This document shows, piece after piece, positions 24,918 through 33,131 of a stretch of 64,000 nucleotides of DNA. Under the pieces are notes generated by a model. The model saw only the letters and a list, made by a program, of their open reading frames with translations, did no database searches and was not told the origin of the DNA. Made by a program: the position numbers and the translations under genes. The stretch spans positions 2,232,001 to 2,296,000 of the forward strand of contig NZ_AP021901.1 in the NCBI RefSeq assembly GCF_018325905.1, read 5' to 3'. Every line of letters starts with the position of its first letter. Position 1 is the stretch's first letter. The stretch comes from Pseudomonas sp. St316. GTDB lineage: Bacteria > Pseudomonadota > Gammaproteobacteria > Pseudomonadales > Pseudomonadaceae.

Positions 24918-25793
24918 TTACATATCCCGCGCCACCCGAAAACCGATCCAGTCGCCGCGATCACTCGGCACCAGGGCGTTGCGGTTGCCGGAGCGGGAGA
25001 ACACCGGTGCTTCGCCCCAGTCGTTGCCGCGGATGCGCTTGAACTCGCACTTGCCGGTCAGCCAGGCGATGCCGTCGCTGGGGGCGCCCACATAGTTTTC
25101 GTTGTAGCAGTCGGCGGTCCACTCGTAGACGTTGCCATGCATGTCGTACACGCCGAAGGCATTGGGCGCGAAGCTGCCGGCCGGTGCGGTGAAGTTGTAG
25201 CCGTCGGCCGCGCCGTAGGTGTTGGCGTGTTGGGCGATGCTGTACTCCTTGCCCTCGTCGAACGGGAAGGGAAACGGGCCGGTGCTGCCGCCGCGTGCGG
25301 CGTACTCGCGCAGGGATTCGCTGACCAGCCGGTATTGCTTACCGGTCTTTTTCGACAGCCACGCCACGTAGGCATTGGCCTCGGCGAAATCCATGCACAC
25401 CGCCGGGTGGCGGTCGGTGTATTGCTTGCGCGGATCGCTGCCCTGGTAATCCGGGATACCGGCCTTGCAGGCGCGGCCGGGACGCTTGTCGCCGTCGGGC
25501 ATCGTGTAGCCGGTGTCGCGCAGGTAGGCGAACCATTCACCCTTGAGCACCTGGAAACGACTGATCGCCAGCGGCTTGGCGAACGTCACCGGGTGCATCG
25601 GCCCCTCGTCGGGCTCGCGGCCCACTTCGTCGTCCGGGGTGCCCATCTGGAAGGTGCCGGTGGGCAGCACGACCATTTCCGGGCAGTCCTTGCAGTCACG
25701 AAAAACCTGGCCTGGTTGCGAGGCCTGGGCGCCGGAGGGCAGCAGGGCGACCAGGGCCAGTGCCGGGAGTAGCTTCAAGGAAAAACTGTTCAT
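24918..25793 (-). CDS. pvdO: Pyoverdine maturation protein PvdO (FGE/sulfatase-modifying fold)
   Basis: Periplasmic protein needed for the last chromophore oxidation step (dihydropyoverdine to pyoverdine). 291 residues with an N-terminal signal peptide (LLPALALVALLPSGAQAS) and a formylglycine-generating-enzyme-like domain: MVVLPTGTFQMGTPDDEVGR near the start and NVYEWTADCY, RGNDWG and IGFRVARDM at the end. It starts 24 bases after pvdN with a GAGAG site, third in a pvdM-pvdN-pvdO operon. Confidence 0.92.
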   Translation of the reverse strand: MNSFSLKLLPALALVALLPSGAQASQPGQVFRDCKDCPEMVVLPTGTFQMGTPDDEVGREPDEGPMHPVTFAKPLAISRFQVLKGEWFAYLRDTGYTMPDGDKRPGRACKAGIPDYQGSDPRKQYTDRHPAVCMDFAEANAYVAWLSKKTGKQYRLVSESLREYAARGGSTGPFPFPFDEGKEYSIAQHANTYGAADGYNFTAPAGSFAPNAFGVYDMHGNVYEWTADCYNENYVGAPSDGIAWLTGKCEFKRIRGNDWGEAPVFSRSGNRNALVPSDRGDWIGFRVARDM

Positions 25794-25817
25794 CCATCTC
25801 TCTCGATAAGGTCAGGT

Positions 25818-27098
25818 TCAGAGTGTCTTGCTCAGCAAGCCCATGAAGCGGTCGATCTCGGCTTCGGTGTTGAGCAGACCTGGCGCGGTGCGGATTACCG
25901 GACCCGCGTCGCGATGCACGGCGTCGGCAATCACGCGGTTCTTCATCAGGTAGCCGGCGATCGCATCGCTGTCGCGGCCCTTGACCCGGAAGAAGGTGAA
26001 GCCGGCGGACAGGTCTGGGCTCAGTGGCGTGACCAGTTCGATCTGCGGCAGTGCCACCAGCTGTTTTTTCAAGTAACTGTTGAGGGCATGAATGCGCGCC
26101 TGCACCTCGGCCTTGCCCAGTTGCAGGTGCAGCTTGAATGCTTCGTCCGCCGCCCAGCGATGCTCGAAGGCGTGGTAACCGCCGGGCGTCATGGTGGTGG
26201 AGAACGTCGTGGCTTCGGAGAAGGTCGGAATGATCGGCGTGACGTACTTGACCTCTTCGCTGCGGCTGCACACCAGGCCGGTGCCTCGCGGGCCGAACAT
26301 CCATTTGTGCGTGCCGGCGATGAAAAAGTCGCAATTCATCGCCGGGAAGCTCAGGTCTTCAACGCCGAAGCCGTGCACGCCGTCCACCACGTAAAGGATG
26401 CGTTGCTCATCGCTGCGGCCTTGGTTGTGCTTGTCAACCAGGGCGCCGATCTTGTCGATGGGCAGCTTCACGCCGCTGCCCGAATGCACCCAGGTCATGC
26501 CCAGCACCCGAGTCTCGGGGCGGATGTTGCGCTCGATGGCGGTGAGGATTTCCTCGTGGGTGGCGTTGTGGGCGTTGTCGAACAGCTTGATTTTGCGCAC
26601 CCGGGTGCCTTCCCGTTGGGTGCGCAGCTCAAGAATGGTGTGGGTGGCGTAATGTTCGTGGGCGGTGCTGAGGATCTCCTGATCGGCCGCCACATGGACG
26701 CCGCCGTAGATCATCGCCAGGCCTTCGGTGGTGCTGCCGGTGAGGGCGATCTGCTTCGGGTTCGCTTGCAGGTAGCGGCCAGCCCAGGTGCGCACGTTCT
26801 CCTCGCGCTCTTCGGTGACGCCCAGGTCCCAGTCCATCAGCAGCCCCGGGTTTTTATCCAGGGCCGCGCGGTGCTTGTCGATGGCCTCGCGCACCGGGCG
26901 CGGGTGGGTGGTGACCAGGAAATTGGAGAAGTGCAGATAGTCCGGGTCCTGGTTGAACAGCGAGCGCAGTTGTGCCCATTTGTTCTTCGGCAGCGGCGGC
27001 AGAGGATCGGCGCTGGCCGCGGCGGGCAGGCTGGCGGCGAGGGGCAGGCCGGCGGCGAGGATCCCGGCCTGCTTCAGGAAAGTGCGACGTTCATTCAT
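25818..27098 (-). CDS. pvdN: PvdN, Tat-exported PLP-dependent enzyme
   Basis: Periplasmic pyridoxal-phosphate enzyme that modifies the glutamate side chain of the pyoverdine chromophore (to succinamide in P. fluorescens). ATG 27098 gives 426 residues. It overlaps the pvdM stop (ATGA) and places a twin-arginine signal NERRTFLKQAGILAAG at the N-terminus. The class V aminotransferase-like fold shows the probable PLP lysine in GTHKWMFGP (K265), with VDGVHGFGV upstream. A longer open frame to 27914 overlaps pvdM and is rejected. Confidence 0.93.
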   Translation of the reverse strand: MNERRTFLKQAGILAAGLPLAASLPAAASADPLPPLPKNKWAQLRSLFNQDPDYLHFSNFLVTTHPRPVREAIDKHRAALDKNPGLLMDWDLGVTEEREENVRTWAGRYLQANPKQIALTGSTTEGLAMIYGGVHVAADQEILSTAHEHYATHTILELRTQREGTRVRKIKLFDNAHNATHEEILTAIERNIRPETRVLGMTWVHSGSGVKLPIDKIGALVDKHNQGRSDEQRILYVVDGVHGFGVEDLSFPAMNCDFFIAGTHKWMFGPRGTGLVCSRSEEVKYVTPIIPTFSEATTFSTTMTPGGYHAFEHRWAADEAFKLHLQLGKAEVQARIHALNSYLKKQLVALPQIELVTPLSPDLSAGFTFFRVKGRDSDAIAGYLMKNRVIADAVHRDAGPVIRTAPGLLNTEAEIDRFMGLLSKTL

Positions 27099-28465
27099 GG
27101 CTGGACGGCCTTCTGGTTCGAGGCCAATGAGGGTTTTGCGGCTTGCTGGACCTGATCCCAGACCCGCAGGAAATTGCCGCCCCACAGCTTGGCAATGTCG
27201 GCTTCGGAGTAGCCGCGTGTCAGCAGTTCGGCGGTGACGTTGCGGATGTCGCCGACGTTCTCCCATCCCTTCACTCCACCGCCTTCGTTGAAGTCCGAGC
27301 TGATGCCGACGTGGTCGATGCCGATCTTGCGCACCGTGTAGTCGATGGCATCGCCCAGGTCCTTGAGGCTGGCCTTGGGTTCGTCTTCGAGGATGGCGTA
27401 GAGCTGGCCGGCGTATTCGCCGAATTTCTGTTCCGGCCAAGCGGCGATGATCGGGTCGCCGGGCATCAGCGCCATCGCCAGGTTGGGCAGTGGCGGCAGG
27501 CCGAAGCGTTCGCGCAGGGCGTTGAGTTTGTCCTGGGTCTTTTGCGTCAGTGGGCGCAGGTACTGGGAGAAACCGACGATCTGCACCACGCCGCCGCTGG
27601 CCTTGATCAGCTGCAGTTCCTTGTCGCTGAGGTTGCGCGGGATATCCACCATGGCCCGTGGCGCCGAATGAGAGGCCACCAGCGGCGTGCGGCTCAGTTG
27701 CGCGACTTGCTCCAGGGCCTGGGACGACATTTGCGACACGTCGATGATCACGCCCAGGTCGTTCAGACGCGTGACCGCCTGCTTGCCGATCTCCGAGAGG
27801 CCGCCGAGGGCGTCGGGTGAGTCGTTGAAGAACGGCAGCGGACGGGAGGAGTCGGCCCAGTCGTTGTTGCCAATGTAGCTGAAACCGAACATGCGCATCC
27901 CCCGCTCCGTCCACAGGTCCAGCAGGCTCAGGTCATGGCCGAGGGGATAGGCGTTGAGCATGCTGATGAAGATCGCGAACTTGCCTTCGCCATGCAGGCG
28001 CCGGAAATCATCCGGGGTGTAGGCGATGGCGACCTGGTTGGGGAAGTCGCGGACCAGGCCGGTGATGATCTTGTAGCGCACTTCCTGCTGGTTGCGCGCC
28101 TCTTCGACGAAGCCGGCGGTGGGCTTGTGCGGGGCGTTGAGGCCGTTCCAGATCTCGGGCCAGCCGAACACGGTCAGCGCTGCGCCGGATAGCTGCCCGC
28201 GATTGGCTTTCACCAGGTCGAACTGGCCGCTGCCGTCCTTGTCGGCTTCGTTGCCGGCGGTGCCGAAGTCCAGCGGCACGGTGATGTGGCTGTCGAAGGA
28301 CAGCAGGCGCTCGTGCAGCTCCTTGGCCTCTTTCATCACCTTGACCGGGTAGCCGGGGTTGTCCCGCCACCCATAGTCCCAGGCCGCCAGGCCGCCACCC
28401 ACGGCCAGCGCCAGGGCCAGGGGCACGCCGATGAAAAGAGCCTTTTTCGAACGTGGTTTTGTCAT
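27095..28465 (-). CDS. pvdM: PvdM, membrane-dipeptidase-family protein
   Basis: Periplasmic protein of the renal-dipeptidase/amidohydrolase family, required for oxidation of ferribactin to dihydropyoverdine. 456 residues with an N-terminal signal or anchor (LFIGVPLALALAVGGGLAAW). Features include FDSHITVPLDF near residue 57, LGVIIDVSQMS, PLVASHSAPRAM and IDHVGISSDFNEGGG, which align with the metal-site region of dipeptidases. The usual HxD motif reads DSH. First gene of pvdMNO, with an iron-starvation box 64 bases upstream. Confidence 0.92.
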   Translation of the reverse strand: MTKPRSKKALFIGVPLALALAVGGGLAAWDYGWRDNPGYPVKVMKEAKELHERLLSFDSHITVPLDFGTAGNEADKDGSGQFDLVKANRGQLSGAALTVFGWPEIWNGLNAPHKPTAGFVEEARNQQEVRYKIITGLVRDFPNQVAIAYTPDDFRRLHGEGKFAIFISMLNAYPLGHDLSLLDLWTERGMRMFGFSYIGNNDWADSSRPLPFFNDSPDALGGLSEIGKQAVTRLNDLGVIIDVSQMSSQALEQVAQLSRTPLVASHSAPRAMVDIPRNLSDKELQLIKASGGVVQIVGFSQYLRPLTQKTQDKLNALRERFGLPPLPNLAMALMPGDPIIAAWPEQKFGEYAGQLYAILEDEPKASLKDLGDAIDYTVRKIGIDHVGISSDFNEGGGVKGWENVGDIRNVTAELLTRGYSEADIAKLWGGNFLRVWDQVQQAAKPSLASNQKAVQP

Positions 28466-28528
28466 TGCCGATCTCAGTCAGGTTCGCCTTGGAAGGACAG
28501 GCGCGGGGGCCTTTTCTATCTGGGGAGA

Positions 28529-28552
28529 ACGAGTGATCGGTGGGGAAATTTA
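28529..28552 (-). promoter_or_regulatory. Iron-starvation (PvdS) box upstream of pvdMNO
   Basis: - strand TAAAT (28552-28548), 16 bases, CGT (28531-28529). Confidence 0.85.
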
Positions 28553-28564
28553 GGCGTTCTCAAG

Positions 28565-28790
28565 GCCGCCATCGCGAGCAAGCTTTGCTCCCACAGGTGA
28601 CCGCATCGCAATTGCGCTGTGGGAGCAAAGCTTGCTCGCGAGGCGGCCTTACAGTTGACCTGTTTCTCCTGAACGTACCCAGATCCCCTGTGGGAGCGAG
28701 CTTGCTCGCGATAGCGGCCTTAAAACCCACCCATCTCTTGCGAATGTACTCAGTTCCATTGTGGGAGCGAGCCTGCTCGCGATGAGGCCC
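28565..28790. repeat. Cluster of four REP units between pvdM and pvdP
   Basis: Units at 28572-28594 (inverted), 28619-28641, 28690-28712 and 28761-28783, all of the GTGGGAGCRAGC class. They fill the space between the divergent pvdMNO and pvdP promoters. The rest of this 407-base gap holds only the two iron-starvation boxes. Confidence 0.85.
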
Positions 28791-28802
28791 CAACAGCCCC
28801 TG

Positions 28803-28826
28803 TAAATTTGTCAGCCCCCCCATCGT
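28803..28826 (+). promoter_or_regulatory. Iron-starvation (PvdS) box upstream of pvdP
   Basis: TAAAT (28803-28807), 16 bases, CGT (28824-28826), 47 bases before the pvdP ATG. Confidence 0.85.
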
Positions 28827-28872
28827 TCTAGCTTGGATAAAGCCCGCCCCAGGGCCGAACACAGGTAAGGCA

Positions 28873-30489
28873 ATGACGATTTCTCGACGATGGTTCATGG
28901 CAGGCCTGGCGCTGACCGGTGCCGCCGTGCCTGCGGTGTATTACGGGCATCGCGAACTGACCCGGCCGGACCCGACCATCACTCCCGGCGAGGCCTCGTT
29001 CGACGTGGCCGACGTAGCGGGCCAGCGTCGGGCCGATACATTGCGGGGCATCTGGACGATCCGTTTCACCGGCCGCGACGCTGGCCTCGACGGCTTGCCC
29101 CGGGACGATCTGCAACTATTCCTCGATATCGGCCAAAGGGGTCGTGGTCTGGTGGGCTACCTCGATACCGCCGAGCGCTTGCGCGGCACCGATGAGCCGC
29201 GTTATCGGGTGTTGGGCGACCTGGCCGGAACCGACCCGAAGCAACTGAGCTGGCGGCTGATGAGTGCTCGACAGGGCGCGCCGGACTACGAATTCACCAT
29301 GACCCTGGACGAAGTCTGGGCCGGTTTCGGCAATGCCGGCAGCGCCACCCTCAGTGGTCGTGTGTGGCGCCTGGACCGACTCTTGGCGCTGCCTGAACAG
29401 GACAATCATTTCATCGCCCTCAAACAGCGTTTCCCCGAGGCCCGGGAGCGCACGCCGTTGAGCCCGGCACTGCTGGCCTGGCTGGTGTCACCCGAGCATC
29501 GGCTGTTCCACCAGCTCTGGCACGCCACCCGGGACAAATGGCACACCCTGGACGAGGACAAGCGCAACGCACTGCGCGGTATCGGCTGGCAGCCCGGTCC
29601 CAGGGACCAGGAACGTGACGCCCGTGGCCCGCGCAAGGATCGCAACGGTTCAGGCATCGACTTCTTTTTCATGCACCGGCACATGCTCGGCACGGCGCGT
29701 TCGATCCAGCCGCTGCCGTCGTGGTCGCGCTTCCCGCTGCCGCAACCGGAACTGGAGCGTGATCACCAGGGGTTCGCCCGCTATTTCGATAACCACGACG
29801 GCACCGCCTTGCCGCCTACTTGGTTGGCCGACGGCGACGAGCAATACGCCCGGTGGGTCAGCGACATCAAGACCGCCGAGACCTACCACAGCAATTTCCA
29901 GGTCTGGGAATCGCGCTACCGCGACCCGCGCTACCTGGCGAAATTGACCCTCGGCCAGTTTGGTTCGGAAGTGGAACTGGGCCTGCACGACTGGCTGCAC
30001 ATGCGCTGGGCCTCGGTGCCGCGCGACCCATCCAACGGCCATCCAGTGCCGTTCGCCCGCGACCCGGACGACTTCGCCGCGCGCTGGTACGCACCGGAAA
30101 ACGACTTCCTCGGCGATCCGTTTTCCTCCCATGTGAGCCCGGTGTTCTGGGCCTTCCACGGTTGGATCGACGACCGTCTCGAAGATTGGTTTCGTGCCCA
30201 CGAACGCTTCCACCCGGGCGAGGTGAGTCGGCTTGAAGTCAACGGCGTGCCCTGGTTCGCCCCGGGCCGCTGGGTGGAAATCGCCGACCCTTGGCTGGGC
30301 CCGGACACCCACGGTTGCAGCACCACGCCTGGGTTGCAGGTTGGACGCTCGGTGGAAATGGACCCGGAAACCATGAAACTGGCGCTGCGCATCACCTTTG
30401 GCAGCGATGACAAAAAGCTTTCCGAGCTGTTTCGCCGCGTGCCGCAACGACCGTGGTATGCACGGAACCTCAAATCCAAGCCGGTGTGA
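28873..30489 (+). CDS. pvdP: PvdP, Tat-exported tyrosinase for chromophore maturation
   Basis: Copper tyrosinase that oxidises ferribactin in the periplasm to build the pyoverdine chromophore. 538 residues. A twin-arginine signal ISRRWFMAGLALTGAA starts the protein. The first half is a beta-rich domain. The second half has likely copper ligands in RLFHQLWHATRDKWH, DFFFMHRHMLG and SSHVSPVFWAFHGWIDDRLE. The AGGTAAGG site precedes ATG 28873. It is transcribed alone, divergently from pvdMNO. Confidence 0.93.
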   Translation: MTISRRWFMAGLALTGAAVPAVYYGHRELTRPDPTITPGEASFDVADVAGQRRADTLRGIWTIRFTGRDAGLDGLPRDDLQLFLDIGQRGRGLVGYLDTAERLRGTDEPRYRVLGDLAGTDPKQLSWRLMSARQGAPDYEFTMTLDEVWAGFGNAGSATLSGRVWRLDRLLALPEQDNHFIALKQRFPEARERTPLSPALLAWLVSPEHRLFHQLWHATRDKWHTLDEDKRNALRGIGWQPGPRDQERDARGPRKDRNGSGIDFFFMHRHMLGTARSIQPLPSWSRFPLPQPELERDHQGFARYFDNHDGTALPPTWLADGDEQYARWVSDIKTAETYHSNFQVWESRYRDPRYLAKLTLGQFGSEVELGLHDWLHMRWASVPRDPSNGHPVPFARDPDDFAARWYAPENDFLGDPFSSHVSPVFWAFHGWIDDRLEDWFRAHERFHPGEVSRLEVNGVPWFAPGRWVEIADPWLGPDTHGCSTTPGLQVGRSVEMDPETMKLALRITFGSDDKKLSELFRRVPQRPWYARNLKSKPV

Positions 30490-30535
30490 ACGCTGGCTTG
30501 GACTGGCCGAACCAGGGTTGTGAATGACTGCTTTT

Positions 30536-30666
30536 GTGGCGAGGGAGCTTGCTCCCGCTGGGCTGCGAAGCGGCCCCAAAACCAGCCTCCTCAAACTGTC
30601 TGACCCACCGAGGTGCCGGCCATAGGGGCTGCTGCGCAGCCCAGCGGGAGCAAGCTCCCTCGCCAC
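30536..30666. repeat. REP doublet, GTGGCGAGGGAGC class
   Basis: Inverted arms GTGGCGAGGGAGCTTGCTCC (30536 on) and complement ending 30666, with inner GGCTGCG / GCTGCGCAGCC pairs. No gene is seen between pvdP and the DUF6124-like gene. Confidence 0.85.
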
Positions 30667-30812
30667 GGGTGTCGCTTGGCTTGAGGTTTGTTGTGGAGTT
30701 TTCATCGCTACGCAGCGATGCCTAGGGCGGGGCTCGTGCTGGTCCCCCAGGAAAAATTACCATGCTAGTCAGCAGGCATCCCCACATCGCAGAGCATCAA
30801 TAAAACTGAGGC

Positions 30813-30860
30813 CGACACCATTGTGGCGAGGGAGCAAGCTCCCTCGCCACAATGGTGTCG
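30813..30860. repeat. Perfect 48-bp palindrome made from REP arms
   Basis: CGACACCATTGTGGCGAGGG + AGC, an AA loop, then the exact complement: 23 + 2 + 23 bases. The inner part is the same arm found in the nearby GTGGCGAGGGAGC-class doublets, here with no spacer. The right part ends 19 bases before the DUF6124-like stop, so it may act as a terminator-like hairpin. Confidence 0.9.
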
Positions 30861-30878
30861 CTTGACTCTGAGGGAGTG

Positions 30879-31204
30879 TCAGCGCGGCGCGGCGATGTCC
30901 AGGGCGCGGTTTGCCAGTAGCTCACTCAGCTCGACCATCTGCTGGATCCCCAGGGCAAAACTCCGCCGAGCGCCTTCCAGATCAAATGCCAGTTCGTTGG
31001 CCATGACGTTGACCGAGGCAAGGGTTTCGCTGAGGTTGGCCAGCAGGCACTCCATGTCCGCGCCTTCTACAACGGTGAACAATTGGCCCGGCGGTGGATT
31101 GGGTTTTTCAGGTTTGGGATCGAGGTAAAAGGCAAGGGCGCGGTCGGCGGCTTCGTCGAGTTTTTTGGAATCGTCTTCGGGGGATTGGGGGTGATCTTGA
31201 ACAT
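30879..31204 (-). pseudogene. DUF6124-like small protein gene with one-base frameshift
   Basis: The C-terminal part, 67 residues (FTVVEGADMECLLANLSETL on), reads as a helical DUF6124-type protein common in Pseudomonas. Its natural start lies further upstream: ATG 31204, preceded by GGAG, encodes MFKITPNPP. The frame then breaks in a run of C, where five C are seen and six would join it to DSKKLDEAADRALAFYLDPK and the rest. The span is 326 bases, one short of 109 codons. Either the gene is a recent pseudogene, or phase variation or a base-call error is involved. Function of the family is not known to me. Confidence 0.75.
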
Positions 31205-31410
31205 GGTGTAACTCCTAGTATTCATTTTCAGGAGCCGACACCATCGCTACCAAACGATTGGGTGGCGGCCGTACGCGGGTTGGTAGACCGGAGCACTAGG
31301 AACCCGGCGCGCCCGAAGACGCCCTGCGCACGGCCACCATGACACAGGTGCGAGAGAGCATCTGTAGAAGGTGGCGCTTGCGCCTAGTTGACTCGCGGGC
31401 TACCAAACCC
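31205..31410 (-). promoter_or_regulatory. Possible structured leader upstream of the DUF6124-like gene
   Basis: On the - strand three elements can pair alternatively: A GGGTTTGGTAG (31410-31400), B CTACCAACCC (31286-31277), C TTTGGTAG (31254-31247). B can pair with A (10 bp, one bulge) or with C (7 bp), not both. Hairpins CGCTG-ATTC-CAGCG and GGCG-CAAG-CGCC lie nearby. A 21-codon frame (31361-31296, MLSRTCVMVAVRR on) ends 9 bases before B, but I see no good ribosome-binding site for it. This is a pattern read from sequence, not an identified RNA family. Confidence 0.4.
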
Positions 31411-31589
31411 GATCGCTGGAATCAGCGACCTGGGAACAGTAAAAGCCACGAGCCAAGCGCACAAGCCGGCGGATTCTGGCGCAGTTGTAGGTAACGGCGC
31501 AAGGCAACGTAGCCTCGCTCGAGAGTCCTACATGGCCGGATAAACAGAACCAAAGCCGAACACAGAATGTGTGGCTAGGAGATTGATCT

Positions 31590-31674
31590 GTGGGAGCAAG
31601 GCTTGCCCGCGATGCAGACACCTCGGTCTTCCTGAAACCGTGTCGCCTGCATCGCGGGCAAGCCTTGCTCCCAC
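31590..31674. repeat. REP doublet, GTGGGAGCAAGGC variant
   Basis: Inverted arms GTGGGAGCAAGGCTTGCCCG (31590 on) and complement ending 31674. It lies between the DUF6124 leader region and the end of opmQ. Confidence 0.85.
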
Positions 31675-31726
31675 AGGAGATAACCCTAGCCACACTGTAT
31701 TACTTGGCTGAGGGCGCTGGCATGGC

Positions 31727-33121
31727 CTACATCACCCGCCAACCCCCACCCAACGCCCTGTACAACGCCACGCTCGCCTGCACCCGCGCCAATCTCAGTT
31801 GCACGTTCATATCCTGGGCGGCATACAGCGTGCGTTGGGTTTCCAGCACCGTGAGCAAATCTTCGGCGCCGGCCTGGTAGCGGCGTTGGGCGATGTCGAA
31901 GGCGGTCTGGGCCTGGTGCAGTTCTTCGCTTTGCCACTGCTGTTGCTGATCCAGGCCGTGGATGCCGTTCAGGGCTTTTTCGACGTCGGCGAAGCCGTTG
32001 ATGATGGCGGTGCGATAGAGCGCCAGCAGTTCCTCCTGGCGGGCGGTGACCCTGTCTCGTTCGGCCTTCAGGCGGCCGTTGTTGAAGATCGGTGCGGCGA
32101 GGCCGGCGCTGAGGTTGTAGACGTTGTTGCGCAGCAACTGGTCGGCGATGTCGGCGCCAGTGCCCAGGCTCAAGCCCAGGGTCAGGGTGGGCAGCATGGC
32201 GGCGCGGGCCACGGTGATGTCGGCCTGGGCGGCGGCGAGGCGGGCTTCGGCGGCGGCGATGTCTGGGCGACGGCGCAGCAGGTCGCTGGGGACTCCGGCG
32301 TCGATGGACGGCCAGTGCAAACGGTCGAAATTTTCAGCATCTAGCCTCACCGATTGCACCGGTTGCCCCAGCAGCGCCGCCAGGGTGATCAAGGCGTCCC
32401 GGGCTTGTTGCTGCACCTGGGGCACGCGGCGTTGCTGGGCTGCCACCAGGCTTTTTTGCTGGGACAGTTCCAGGGCCGTGGCGCTGCCGGCGTCGTAACG
32501 GGTCTGCACCAGGTCGAGCACCCGTTGGGCGTTGTCCAGGTTGTGTTCGGCGATGCGCTGTTGCTCGCGCAGGGACAAGGCCTGGGTGTAGCTGTTGGCA
32601 ACGCCGCTGAGCAGGGTCAATTCCACGGTCGCGCGGTCGAACTGGCTGGCCGACAGCGTCTTCAGCGCACTGTCCCGGGCCGCCCGTTTGCCACCCCAGA
32701 AATCCAGCTCATACGTGGCGCTGAGGTTGGCGTCGTAGTAGTCGATGGTGCGGTTGTCCCGGTCGACGTCCAGCTGGCTGTAGCCCTTGCCACGCAGCAA
32801 CTCCTGGCGATTGCCGTTGAGCCCGGCCCTGATTTCCGGCAGCAGTGGCGCACCGGCAATGACGGCACTGGCCTGGGCCTGGCGCACCCGGGCCATGGCG
32901 GCGGCGAGGTCGTGGCTGTCCAGGCGCGCTTGCTCGATCAAACGGTTCAATTGTGGGCTGCCGAAGTGCGTCCACCATTGCTGGTTATCCGCTCGGGTGC
33001 CAGGTGTGTCGAGGCTTTGCCAGGCCGGTGGCGGTTGGAGGCCGCTGTCTGGTGCCGACAACGGGGTACCGCAGGCCGCCAGTAAAAGACCGGCGGCCAA
33101 GAGGGTCAGGTGCGCTTTCAT
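31727..33121 (-). CDS. opmQ: Outer-membrane efflux lipoprotein OpmQ
   Basis: TolC/OprM-family outer-membrane channel of the PvdR-PvdT-OpmQ pump, which secretes pyoverdine from the periplasm. ATG 33121 gives 464 residues starting with a lipoprotein signal (LTLLAAGLLLAACGTP; lipobox LAAC). It shows the paired OEP repeats with long helices, DLLRRRPDIAAAEARLAAAQAD near the middle and TVLETQRTLYAAQD near the end. It starts 10 bases after pvdT. A longer frame to 33286 runs into pvdT and is rejected. Confidence 0.93.
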   Translation of the reverse strand: MKAHLTLLAAGLLLAACGTPLSAPDSGLQPPPAWQSLDTPGTRADNQQWWTHFGSPQLNRLIEQARLDSHDLAAAMARVRQAQASAVIAGAPLLPEIRAGLNGNRQELLRGKGYSQLDVDRDNRTIDYYDANLSATYELDFWGGKRAARDSALKTLSASQFDRATVELTLLSGVANSYTQALSLREQQRIAEHNLDNAQRVLDLVQTRYDAGSATALELSQQKSLVAAQQRRVPQVQQQARDALITLAALLGQPVQSVRLDAENFDRLHWPSIDAGVPSDLLRRRPDIAAAEARLAAAQADITVARAAMLPTLTLGLSLGTGADIADQLLRNNVYNLSAGLAAPIFNNGRLKAERDRVTARQEELLALYRTAIINGFADVEKALNGIHGLDQQQQWQSEELHQAQTAFDIAQRRYQAGAEDLLTVLETQRTLYAAQDMNVQLRLARVQASVALYRALGGGWRVM

Positions 33122-33131
33122 AGGTTGGAAT

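Noticed and set aside
27099..27914. N-terminal extension of pvdN upstream of its Tat signal
   Set aside because: It overlaps pvdM in another frame; ATG 27098 overlaps the pvdM stop and starts a good Tat signal.
31400..31693. 97-codon - strand frame upstream of the DUF6124-like gene
   Set aside because: Its first third is REP sequence and no ribosome-binding site is seen; the rest is more simply explained as part of the leader region.
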